Assembly: GCA_022592445.1 (NCBI GenBank)
Contig: JABYQR010000172.1
Span: forward strand, 1 to 64,000
DNA length: 64,000 nt
Source of the DNA: Cytidiella melzeri
Taxonomy: Eukaryota > Basidiomycota > Agaricomycetes > Polyporales > Irpicaceae
Direction: 5' to 3'
A program made the translations under genes and the position numbers. Positions 1 to 9,897 of this stretch are shown in pieces. The notes beneath the pieces are model-generated. The model had not been told where the DNA came from and ran no database searches. It saw nothing but the letters and a program-made list of their open reading frames with translations. The first letter of the stretch is position 1, and every line of letters starts with the position of its first letter.

Positions 1-286
1 TTCTGCTGATTAGGATCCATGTCTTGTAATGTGAAGAGGTGTAAGTTTTCTTTGTTGGGTGTCTGGTAATGATCAGAGTAGTATTTGCTGTTGATGGCTT
101 CGGTGGAGTCTGCCTGAGTGTATCAATTTGGACAAGGTTGGCCGTCACACTCGTAGAATAGACCTCCGTAGAAGTGGTTGTTGGTAACTAGGTTTGAGTC
201 AAAGAAATGTACACAATTATTACAAGATGTGGTGGGCAAAACTGTGGATTTGTCTAGATCTACTCAAAGTAGCTATTGTTATTCAC
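1..286 (-). mobile_element. gag-leader fragment of a B-like chromovirus
   Basis: The stretch is clearly similar to 8010-8298 inside element B: the end of the pre-gag ORF, the leader, and the gag start MDPNQ, all on the minus strand. Similarity stops abruptly at the LTR that begins at 287. It is therefore the 5' coding end of another B-related retrotransposon, cut on the right by element A and on the left by the window edge. The similarity is seen directly; the size of the lost remainder is unknown. Confidence 0.75.
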
Positions 287-1012
287 TGTAACAGTTAAGG
301 TTACTACTCACCAGGTAAGTTGATAAACTGGGGGGAGTTGATGGAGATAGAGAGTAAGAGGTGTGGTGAGCGAAGTACTGTGAGGTACTGAGTAGTCCTA
401 GTTCAACAGAGTGGATAAGACTGAGGGGATATGCCCTCAGGAGTGCCTCTATATATACATGAAGGGGAGGACCCCAGGTACTACCTTAAGACCCCTAATA
501 CCTACATGAGTAAGCGAAGTAATCTACCTTACTAAGCATGCCCTATGCCCTAGTGGTGCCACTTCAATAATCAACCAATAGCAATTGTCCCCATGACCTG
601 ACCCCATGACCCAGCTCCAAGGCTAGACTTGTTCTAGCTTGTTCTAAGACAAGGCTAGACTTTTCCAGAAGGTTCTATGAACTATGACATCATCTAATGG
701 AATGTTCTATACTATGACATCATAGTTCCAGCAAGTTCCACAATGTTCCAGAGAATTCTATCATGTGATACACAGATAAGGAAAGGAGCGCATCAGCGCA
801 TCAGAGACAGAAGGCGCATCAGCGCATCAATTGATAGGCACTGAGAATAAGCGCCGGAATAGGCGCCTGATAAGCGCTGGATAAGCGCTGGATAAGCGCC
901 TAAATAGACGCCGGATAAGCGCTGGATAAGCGCTTGACAAGCGCTTAAATATTCCCAATAATACCGTTGCCTGGTAAGGCAAGTCTTGTAGAAACATTGA
1001 AAATCTGTGACA
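287..1012 (-). repeat. 3' LTR of element A
   Basis: A 726-bp repeat bounded by TG...CA, matching 15729-16427 and 21089-21765. It contains a TATATATA stretch near 451 and several GATAAGCGC-type short tandem units near 845-945. It is longer than the other copies mainly because of an extra GCATCAG-containing duplication near 790-830. It abuts the polypurine tract at 1013. Confidence 0.9.
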
Positions 1013-1028
1013 TTACCCCCCTTCTTGC
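1013..1028 (-). other. polypurine tract of element A
   Basis: On the minus strand a purine-rich run with AAGAAGGGGGG lies directly against the inner edge of the 3' LTR, where plus-strand DNA synthesis is primed in LTR elements. The same arrangement, with a GGGGGG run, is seen in element B at 2856-2870. Confidence 0.7.
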
Positions 1029-1249
1029 TTTGAACTCCGTGCAAAGAGTTTTGAACGAACACCTTGGTCATTGAGTCCACTTTTTTTACCATTGTCAAGA
1101 GGGTGCCTAAGCAGTTCCGAGTGACTCTAGCGGCTTCTACCGACGTCCCTGACGGGGTTATCACCTCATTGGCTGATGGTAGTCTAGTCCGTACCCTCCT
1201 CGGTTGCGTCATTGGATCGTGGATGATCCTTGGTGTTTTGTTTGTAACT

Positions 1250-2094
1250 TTATACACAGTAGATTGTAGCTGAGCGAATAGCTTGGGGATGATCGTCGTA
1301 GAATTTCTTGATTGCTTCTTGAGCGTGCGTGATGTTTTCTACAGGTTCCCACGTGTCGTCGTTTGGTCCGTAGCCTTTCCAGCGTATGTAATACAGAAGC
1401 TTTTTGGCACGACCTGTACGTCTTGACTTGAGAATCTTCTCGACTTTGTATTCTTCTTCTCCGTCAATGATATCTGGCGGAGGCATCTCCAGCTTTTGGC
1501 CTTCAAATTCAGGTTCATTGTACGGTACCAACTTGCTTGCATGGAATACAGGATGTATCCTTGGTGAACGTTCAGGCCATTCCAGTCTGAATGTGACCAG
1601 CGAGAGCTTTTCAGCAATCTTGAATGGGCCGTAGTACTTGGCTGACAGCTTATGTCCAGATTTTTGGTAGTCTCTCAGATCTAGCATGACCTGATTGCCT
1701 TCGTTGAAGGGGACTTTCTGAACGTGCTTGTCATAGTACCACTTCATGCGTTCAGCCGCAAGTTGTAACGCCGCTTTAGCATGCTCTTGAGCTTGCAAGC
1801 GGTTCCACATGATGTCATTTATGTCAGACCTTTTCAGGTCCTTAGTGAGCGTTGGACCAGCTCTAGGGTGTCTGCCGTATTCGAGGTGAAAAGGCGAGTG
1901 CTTAGTTCCCTTGTGCGCTGCATTGTTGTATGCGAACTCAGCCGAGCTGAGCAATCTAGCCCAGTCGTCATGTAGTTGATCGACGTAACAACGCAGGTAC
2001 TGTTCGAGTGTTTGATTAACTCGTTCAGTTTGACCATCAGTCTGCGGATGATATGCGGTGGTCATCGTAGATTCTATCCCTAGCATTTTACACC
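1250..2094 (-). CDS. element A pol, 3' part: integrase C-terminal half and chromodomain
   Basis: This is the downstream half of the A pol frame, separated from 9898-12739 by the nested element B. It opens inside the integrase catalytic core (TAYHPQTDGQTERVNQ, a signature of Ty3/gypsy integrases), continues through the integrase C-terminal domain (GPF...RIHPVFHASKLVPY), and ends with a chromodomain (YKVEKIL...LYYIRWKGYGPNDDTWEP). The chromodomain places the element among chromoviruses; in known members it steers integration to modified chromatin. The frame is open to a stop at 1250. Its first residues at 2087-2094 join in phase with 9898 when one ATTCC copy is discounted, giving about 1,228 codons for the whole pol frame. 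Confidence 0.9.
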
Positions 2095-2099
2095 ATTCC

Positions 2100-2855
2100 T
2101 GACACGGAGACAGGGCTCAACGTGACAAACAGGGACACGATGTGGATGACGACGAGGAGGTGGTGGCAGGCGTGAAGCACAATGCGTTCACCAGCTATCA
2201 AACTTATTCAGAAAGCTAGCCCAGTAAAGACCAAGTTAGTATTGGGTACTACCAGCTATGTAGTACAGAGGGGTTTGCTTACCTAGCCCAGTAAAGACCA
2301 AGAGGTCAAGATGGGGGCTAGGAGCGTACATGTGGCTGCTTATATAGACTTCAGGGACATGTGCACAGACCATGTTGAGGGCAGGCTTTGCAAGAAGCCG
2401 TGTGAACAAAGAACAAAAGAACTACCTAAAGGAGAACAATAGCTATTGTCTAGACCTTGCCAAGAACTCTACCCGTGAGAGAATCTATCTAAAAGGAGAC
2501 CAACTATTGTATTCCATTCCCACACCTGTGAGAACATCCTTCCATAAAGAGAACAATAAGGAAAGAACAAAAGGAGTCCATGTGAACGTCATTTATGACA
2601 TCAAAACCTAGCTGTGGGCTGAACCATGTGTCTGTAGCCATGTGGTTTTACTTAAGCTAAGTCACATGCCAGTGTGACGTAGTAGCAAGTAATGTGACCA
2701 TGTGGAGCGTCTAAGCCACGTGATACGGGCGCTTAATAGACGTGAAAAGGGAGTTTATGCAGAAAAGGTTGCAACTGGGTTGCAGGCCGGAGTTTGACAG
2801 ATAAAAACAAGAGGTAAATTGCGAAAATTAAGGGCTAGTCAGGCCATCCATGACA
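2100..2855 (-). repeat. 3' LTR of element B
   Basis: Begins TGACACGG and ends TGACA. Nearly identical to 9142-9897 and, in opposite orientation, to the solo LTR at 22006-22762. Short open frames inside it are repeated in every LTR copy and are not genes. Confidence 0.95.
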
Positions 2856-3020
2856 TTACCCCCCTCCTAAAATCAAGTGTCCTCGCAAAGCATCACTGTG
2901 CTGTGGTGATAGAGGTCTTCTACCTGTCTACAGGGATTCAGCAGAATTGCCCCAATTATCTAGTCAGAAGGATGCTAGGAAGTTTCTCCCCTTCTGGTGT
3001 CGTTGACTCGACGTTACCCG

Positions 3021-6000
3021 TCAGTGTGATGTTCTTGAGATATCCAGACCAATGTGTTTGCCTTCATCCCAGCTAAGATCGTATGTAGATGGATAGATCG
3101 TGCGAAGGAAAGCGGGATCGGTCTGGGTATTGAATTCCCGAAAGTGCGAGCGGAGATCCGCAAAGAGTGAAGCTTTGATGACCCGGGGCGCTCCGGGGTT
3201 TGCTTTGTAGAAGTCGTCAATTGCTTCTTGACTATTCTCGAGGTTTTCTACTGGTTCCCAGCTATTGTCTCCGTCTGAATACCCTTCCCATTTGACAAGG
3301 AATTGCAATTTCTTCCAACGTGCATGTAGCCTGCTGTCTAGCACCTTTTCGACAACGTACTGTTCTTCTCCTTCTATGACGATAGGATCAGGAGGTGGAG
3401 GTACGTCTTTGCCGTTGTCGTGCCAGGGACTTAGACGGTTGATATGGAAGACGGGGTGGATTCGGAGATAGCTGGGTAGATCGAGTTTGTAATCAAGATC
3501 GCCAATGCGTTCAATGACCTTGTACGGGCCGAGTTGTCGAGGACCAAGTTTAGGGGTAGCCTGGTGGATCTGGACGTTCTTAGCGTTTAGCCAGACCATG
3601 TCCCCTACTTGGAAGACGCGTGGAGAACACTTCTCAGACTCGTAGAGTTGCTTCATCTTTTCTTTGCTTAGACGAAGAGCTGCTTCGGTCTCCTTTCGTA
3701 CTCGAGCCATATTATCAAGGCGCTCATCGAGTGAAGGGATATTGCTTCGCTTGCCAACTGGTATAGTGAAGTTGGGGCGATATCCGTAGATGACTTCAAA
3801 CGGTGTTTGGGAGTTACCTGCGTGTACTCGCGAGTTGAGTGCAAACTCAGCCGCCGGTAGATGATCGACCCAGTCGTCTTGTTGTTGCTGACAGAATAGA
3901 CGCAGATACTGTTCGATATCCTGGTTTTTGCGTTTCACTTTGCCATTTCCTTGCGGATGATAGGCGGTCGTAAAACCAGTCTCTATGCCTAGGCGGTGAT
4001 AGAGCGCACGCATGAAGCGTGCTGCAAACTGGGGTCCTCGGTCAGAGAACACCTTCTTGGGAATGCCGTGAAGTCGGAATACTTCTTTGTAGTGTAGATC
4101 GGCAATCCCCTCAGCGCTAACCTTAGTAGTAGTAGGGATGATGTGCGTTTGATCGGAGTAATGGTCGACGTAGACCGCAATCGAATCAAATCCTTAGAGG
4201 GTGGCAGCTGAGTGATGAGATCTACTCCGACGTGTTCCCAAGGTCCGGCCGGAGTTTCCTGAGGCTGTAGTACTGCTTTAGGGTGTGGAGCTGACTTGTA
4301 GCGTTGACAGTGATGCAACCTAGTACGTAAGTCTCGACAAGGCATTCATCTTTGGCCACCAATAGTGTCGTGAGACTAGCTCTATGGTGCCGTGTTTGCC
4401 CGGATGACCAGCCGCGGGTGTGTCATGGCAAGATTTGACATTTCGTGACGGAGCTCTTTGTTGTTAGGGATGTAGAGTTTTCCCTTGTAGTAGATGAGTC
4501 CGTCACTCTCTTCCCATTCAAGTAAACCGCCGACAAGTTTGCGCAGACCCTTCTTTCGAAGGGTAGCAAGAGCTTGTGCGACTTCTGCTTCTTGTTCCGT
4601 GCATTCTCGGATCTTTGATTCGAGCGGAGAAGCAGTGGTAAGCGCACTGGTAGCGAGGATGCGGAAATGTTCCGGTTTCAGTACCACTTGATCCTTGTTG
4701 TCTTCTTCGTCCGTGACAGCGTGTGAGTGAAGACGAGAGAGAGGATCAGCGTGTATCATGGTACTACCAGGCTTGTGTACCAACACGAAGTCAAGTCAGC
4801 CAAAAGTAATGACCAACGTGCTTGATGTCGAGTGAGGTGTTGCGCAGTCTTCCAGTACTGCAGGTTTGCGTGATCTGTCCAGATCTCAAAGGTTCCTTGA
4901 GCCCCTCAAGGTAGTGGGCCAATCTTTGAGAGCCTCGGTGATGGCTAACATCTCCCGATCAAAGATTTCGTAGTTACGCTCAGCTTCAGTCATAGATGCG
5001 GACCGGTAGGCGATAGGGTGGTAGAATCCATCTTCCTTCGATTTCTGGGAGATGATTCCACCGGTCGCATAGCCCGAGGCATCGACTTCTAGACGTGTAG
5101 GGAGTTCAGGGTCCCAGACTGCCAAGATAGGCTTAGTGGTAAAGGCCTTCTTTAGCAGCGTGAAGGCAGTCTCTGTGCTGGACCCCAGACGAACGGTACG
5201 TCCTTCTTAGTCAGGTCGTGTAGAGGCCGTGCGTGCTTTGAGAAGTCTTGAATGAAGCGGCGGTAGAAGTTGGCAAACCCGATGAATCCTCTGACTTCTT
5301 TGAGGTTCTTGGGTGTGGGCCACGTAGAAACTGCTTGGACTTTGACAGGGTCCATAGCTACTTTGCCGGCACGAATGATCAACCCGAGGTACTCGATCTC
5401 AGATTTCTCAAACTCGCACTTTTCCGGCCGAAGGTAGAGGTCATGCTGTTGAAGTCGCTCGAGGACTTCATGTACAACCTTGCGGTGCTCTGTCAGGTTG
5501 TTGCTCCAGATCAAGATGTCATCTAGATAGACAGCCACCTTGCCCTCGGCAACGAGGTCGGCAAAGATGTTGTCCATCAGAGCTTGGAAGGTAGCAGGTG
5601 AGTTCGTGAGACGAAGAACATGACCTTAGGTTCGAAGAGTCCTCGGTTGGTAACGAACGCCGCTTTGTACTTGTCTCCTTCTTTGATTCGGACATTGTGA
5701 TATCCCCAACGAACATCGAATTTGGTGAAGATCTTTGCACCCTTGAGCTTGTTGATGATGTCGGTGGCAAGCGGTAGAGGGTAGCAGTTCTTTACAGTGA
5801 TGTCATTGAGTTTTCTGTAGTCCTGAATAAGTCGGAGTTTGTTATCCTTCTTCTTGATAAAGAAGACTGGAGAAGCCATCGGAGACTTGGAAGGCGTGAT
5901 GTAACCTTTGGATAGGTTCTCCTGGATGAACTTGTCAAGCTCGGCTTGTTCATTCAGGGGCATAGGGTAAACTTTCGATTTGATGGTCTCAGAAGCGTCT

Positions 6001-6737
6001 GGTTTGAGATCAATCGAATGGTCCCAGGGCTGATGCTGGGGTAGCCGATTAGATTCTTCCTCAGAGAAGACTTTAGCGTGTCTATGGTACTCTGAGGGAA
6101 CAATGTCTTCGAAGGAGCGATGAGCTTTAGCTTCGTTTGCTTCGGCAGCAAGCTTAGTAGAGTAGGTGAAGCCGGCCATACACCAGACTTTGTCAGTGGT
6201 GTCTTGGATAATACCGGCTTTGACCCACTGCCTACATTCTTTGCGATTACCGTCAACCTTCTGGAAAGGTTCAGCAGGAGATTCTTCCGAGCCGCTCGGA
6301 ATTGTCATTTCTCCTTTTTCCCAGTTGACGGTAGGGTTTACGCGCTTGAGCCATGGTAGCCCAAGAATGACGTCTTCGGGACCTAAGTCCGTGACAAGAA
6401 ACTCTGCCTTCTCTGTGTGGTCTCCGACAGTGAGTGTAAGGCGAACGAAGTGAGTTAATCCGCCAGCTTTATTCTTAGTTCCGTCAATATTATGCAATGA
6501 GATAACCCTTTCGAGCGGGTGCTGAATAATCTTATGCTTTTTGACGAACTGATGACTGATGAATAAAGCTGTAGCTCCTGAATCGATCATGGCAGGAACG
6601 CAAATGCTTCTATTCAGACCTTTTACTAGTACATGTACACGGAAATGAGATGAAAACCAATCTATCAACGATATAGTACACGAGGAGATAGTAGACGAAG
6701 GGCACGGAGTAGACGTTGTACACGAGGCAGAAGACAA
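3021..6737 (-). pseudogene. element B pol remnant (protease, RT, RNase H, integrase, chromodomain)
   Basis: Pieces in different frames follow each other in pol order on the minus strand. At 5577-6737 are an aspartic protease (IDSGAT) and the N-terminal RT (QDYRKLNDITVKN). At 5152-5577 is the RT active site (VYLDDILIW). At 4886-5125 is RNase H (EVDASGYATGG...RNYEIFDREMLAI). At 4382-4786 are the RNase H end and the start of the integrase zinc region. At 3989-4345 is an integrase segment, and at 3021-4052 the integrase core end (FSDRGPQFAA, TAYHPQGNG) and a chromodomain (FLVKWEGYSDGDNSWEP). At least five frame changes separate them, so no full pol product is expected. The chromodomain end is extended by about 60 residues past the domain. 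Confidence 0.9.
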
Positions 6738-6787
6738 GGATAGGGTATCAAGGGGACTTGCAGCTGCGGCTATGTCACAAGTCCGCT

Positions 6788-8035
6788 TTAAAAAACCGCA
6801 TTAATTTTTGCTGCCATCTCATCCATTTGCTTCTTTTGGATGTCAAGCATGTCCTTGAGTGCAGAAATTTTAGCATCCTTGTCGTTGGACGTGTCTTGCT
6901 TGGCTGCAGTAGTAGTTGACGATGTTGACGAGGTAGCGGCAACCTTTTGTCCCTTAGGGACGCCTTGGAGCCGTTTTAGGCAAACTGCCCCCCAATGACC
7001 GGTGCCACCGCAGTGGTTGCAGACCGGGTCATCGGGGTGCTTCGAGTCCCTCTTTTTGTGACTCTCAGATCCACAAACCGAGCAGCGCTTGCTCATCTCC
7101 TTCTTCCATTTCTGGAAGATCTCCTGTTTGCCCAGACCCGCAAAGAGCGAGTCAAACGAGGCGGAGAAACGGGATGCGTCGATCTCCATCGCATTGGGGT
7201 CGCGGAACGCTTGCTGGTGGGACTTGCCATGTCCCGAGGAACTGTCTACCATGACCTTCCCAGTGCTGTTGCGTAGATCGGCCAGCTGAGCATCTACTGC
7301 CTTGCACTGGTCCTTCAGTGCATCGTAGGTTGTGGCGCGGGTCTGGAAGTAAGAGACGCGCTGAAGGTATTCCGTAATCAAGCTCGACTTGAGACGGTCG
7401 AAAAGGTCCTGCTGGCTCTAGCCAGTGCGAGGGGCCCAGGTCTCGAACTCCGAGATGTGGGCGGCGAATGTCTTGTTACCCTGCTTCATGCCGGTAACCG
7501 TAGTCTTGGCCTCCATGACCGCGTCAATAGGCTCAAACTTTGCCTTGAAGGCCTCAATAAACGTGTCCCAGTCATTTCCAAATGCTGGTTTGCTATTGGC
7601 CAACTCCTCGATGTGAGGGCGAGCCCAATCAGCAGCGTCTTCCTGCATGAAGGACAGGGCACTGGTGATCAGTTTGTGGGGATCAAAGATCCTCACACCG
7701 TTGTTGTCCAGCCGGACCTGGCCTTGGGCGTCTTGCTGGAAGAACGCCTTGCCCTGGTTCTGGGCCCAGACGATAAAGGCATGGCGGAAGAGCCTGGCTT
7801 CCGATGATGTTTTCCCCTTGAAGGAGACTGGCTTCTCGACAATGCTTCTCTCCCGAGAAGTGTGCGTAGCAGCGGCAACCGCTGGTGTCTGTGCGGCGGC
7901 AAGTGCAGCCACCTGGTTGGTAAGGTCAACCATTCTTTGTGTCAGGACGCCCAGCATATTTAAGACGTCTTGCTGGCTCAGGTTGGCAACTGGGGCAGCA
8001 GGGGCAGCAGGGGCGGCGGGCTGATTGGGATCCAT
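6788..8035 (-). pseudogene. element B gag, interrupted by an in-frame TAG
   Basis: The frame starts at ATG 8035 (MDPNQPAAPAAP), has an Ala/Pro-rich N-terminus and a capsid-like region (FIEAFKAKFEPIDAVMEAKTT...), then meets TAG at 7418-7420 just after ETWAPRTG. The same frame reopens (SQQDLFDRLKSSLITEYLQ) and continues to 6788. It contains a canonical CX2CX4HX4C zinc knuckle (CNHCGGTGHWGAVC) preceded by a second Cys/His group. Capsids of this family usually have an aromatic residue at the stop position, so a point mutation to TAG is likelier than programmed readthrough. Confidence 0.8.
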
Positions 8036-8266
8036 GTCTTGTGAGGTAATGAGGCGTAGGTTTTCTTCGTTGGGTGTCTGGTGCTGTCCGGCGTAGTATT
8101 TGCTATTGACTGCTTCTGTTGGGTCTGCCTGAGTGTACCGGTTTGGGCACGGTTGGTCGTCACACTCGTAGAATAGACCTTGTAGAAGTGGTCGTCTGTG
8201 ACCGTGCTCGAATCGAAGAAATGTATGTAATTTTTGCAAGACGTGGTGGGCGAAACTGTGGACTAT

Positions 8267-8995
8267 CTAGATCCACTCAAAGTAGCTATCACTATTGACT
8301 ACGTTAAGTTGCGCGAGAACTCTATCGTAGTTTTTACGAAGCTGCTTGAAAGAAACTTTCCCGATGGCTTTGCAACCCCAATCTAGGAGCTGCCACTCGC
8401 GGTCTGCTGTGACGGGTGCGAGATTGTCGACTCGGTTGAGGAAACGATTAACCTTGTTGACAAGGTGAAGCAGGGCGCGACGGTGGTCGGGGTTGGCACG
8501 GTTCAGGAGTTCTTCAAGCTCTGTGAGAGCTTGCAGGCGAGTGCGGATGGCGGTGAGTTTTGGCCTGAAGATGCCTACAAGATCTACCGGTAACAACTTT
8601 TTAAAGTTGATGAGTACCGGCTTGGGTGCTGCGGGGGCGGGAGTGGTTGCAGGGAGCTTTGCTAGTCGCTCTGCAAGAGTGAGCTTGTGGGTCTGTTGCT
8701 CAGCTAAGGTGCGGTCACGCTCCTCAGCAGCTCGTTCTCCGTATGCTCGTGCAGAGGCGCGGAGTTGTCAATTTTCCTCGTAAGAGGGAACGGTGAGGGT
8801 GATGCCTTTGACAGGCGGCTTCTTGGACATGTACTTCGCGACAGTGACCAGGTCTTTGTCAGACCAGCGATGAGGTTGACCGCTCTTGCGCTTTTCAGCT
8901 AGAGCGTCAAGGAAAGATGGTGGGAGAGACCTCTTGAGCTGAGGCTCAGTTGTAGGGAGGTTCTTAGAGAAACGGGGGCGCGTGTCTTTAGGCAC
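8267..8995 (-). pseudogene. element B pre-gag ORF, broken by a stop
   Basis: Two blocks, 8768-8995 (LPPSFLDALAEKRKSGQPHR, WSDKDLVTVAKYMSKKP) and 8267-8596 with its in-frame extension, line up end to end with the uninterrupted 239-codon frame of the E-family element at 42853-43572. The stop at 8768 separates them. The C-terminal block is helical-looking (KLTAIRTRLQALTELEELL...LLDWGCKAIGKVSFKQLRK). It lies between the 5' LTR leader and gag, where ordinary Ty3/gypsy elements have no gene. No ATG is seen at its start. The function is unknown. Confidence 0.6.
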
Positions 8996-9129
8996 TAGAC
9001 AACGCGCAGGGGGTAGAAACGGACGGCGTAAGTGTAGCTCAACGGTATGAAGAGACCGGAGACGTACTCGTCAAACAGGAATAAACTTTTTAAAACGGTG
9101 GGAGTGGGGGACCCAGGGTTTACACAATG

Positions 9130-9139
9130 ATCTCGACCT
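9130..9139 (-). promoter_or_regulatory. self-complementary primer-binding site of element B
   Basis: The element-sense sequence just inside the 5' LTR is AGGTCGAGAT, two bases from the LTR end. Its complement ATCTCGACCT occurs in the B-family solo LTR at 22550-22559, 28 nt past a TATATATA box. In element B's own LTR the partner (9346-9355) reads ATCTTGACCT, which still pairs through one G-U. This is the arrangement expected if the RNA 5' end primes its own reverse transcription, as in Tf1. Confidence 0.6.
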
Positions 9140-9141
9140 AA

Positions 9142-9897
9142 TGACACGGAGACAGGGCTCAACGTGACAAACAGGGACACGGTGTGGATGACGACGAGGA
9201 GGTGGTGGCAGGCGTGAAGCACAATGCGTTCACCAGCTATCAAACTTATTCAGAAAGCTAGCCCAGTAAAGACCAAGTTAGTATTGGGTACTACCAGCTA
9301 TGTAGTACAGAGGGGGTTTGCTTACCTAGCCCAGTAAAGACCAAGAGGTCAAGATGGGGGCTAGGAGCGTACATGTGGCTGCTTATATAGACTTCAGGGA
9401 CATGTGCACAGACCATGTTGAGGGCAGGCTTTGCAAGAAGCCGTGTGAACAAAGAACAAAAGAACTACCTAAAGGAGAACAATAGCTATTGTCTAGACCT
9501 TGCCAAGAACTCTACCCGTGAGAGAATCTATCTAAAAGGAGACCAACTATTGTATTCCATTCCCACACCTGTGAGAACATCCTTCCATAAAGAGAACAAT
9601 AAGGAAAGAACAAAAGGAGTCCATGTGAACGTCATTTATGACATCAAAACCTAGCTGTGGGCTGAACCATGTGTCTGTAGCCATGTGGTTTTACTTAAGC
9701 TAAGTCACATGCCAGTGTGACGTAGTAGCAAGTAATGTGACCGTGTGGAGCATCTAAGCCACGTGATACGGGCGCTTAATAGACGTGCAAAGGAGTTTGT
9801 GCAGAGAAGGTTGCAACTGAGCTGCAGCCCGGAGTTTTACAGATAAAAACAAGAGGTAAATTGCAAAAATTAAGGGCTAGTCAGGCCATCCATGACA
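9142..9897 (-). repeat. 5' LTR of element B
   Basis: A 756-bp TG...CA repeat paired with 2100-2855. A TATATA box at 9384-9389 lies about 29 nt before the segment complementary to the primer-binding site, which marks the probable transcription start near 9355. The outer edge touches the ATTCC duplication at 9898-9902. Confidence 0.95.

Larger units (their letters stand above)
2100..9897 (-). mobile_element. Ty3/gypsy chromovirus element B, full length, nested in A pol
   Basis: A 7.8-kb LTR retrotransposon with 756-bp LTRs (TG...CA) at 2100-2855 and 9142-9897, flanked on both sides by the 5-bp duplication ATTCC (2095-2099 and 9898-9902). The order on the minus strand is 5' LTR, primer-binding site, pre-gag ORF, gag, pol with chromodomain, polypurine tract, 3' LTR. 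The LTRs differ at roughly a dozen positions by eye, so the insertion is fairly recent, yet the coding region carries several stops and frameshifts. It disrupts the integrase of element A. Confidence 0.95.

Noticed and set aside
845..950. CRISPR-like short repeats (GATAAGCGC units)
   Set aside because: They are degenerate tandem units inside an LTR of a eukaryotic genome, with no spacers.
2372..2611. 79-codon frame, repeated at 9415-9654 and in the solo LTR
   Set aside because: It lies inside the B LTR and recurs only because the LTR recurs; there is no sign of coding constraint.
6779..6800. Slippery heptamer at the B gag end (run of six T)
   Set aside because: The T run is not in the required phase (GTT TTT TAA), so it does not fit the X XXY YYZ pattern.
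7418..7420. Programmed TAG readthrough in element B gag
   Set aside because: B has many other lesions, and gag proteins of this type have a sense codon here; a simple nonsense mutation is more likely.
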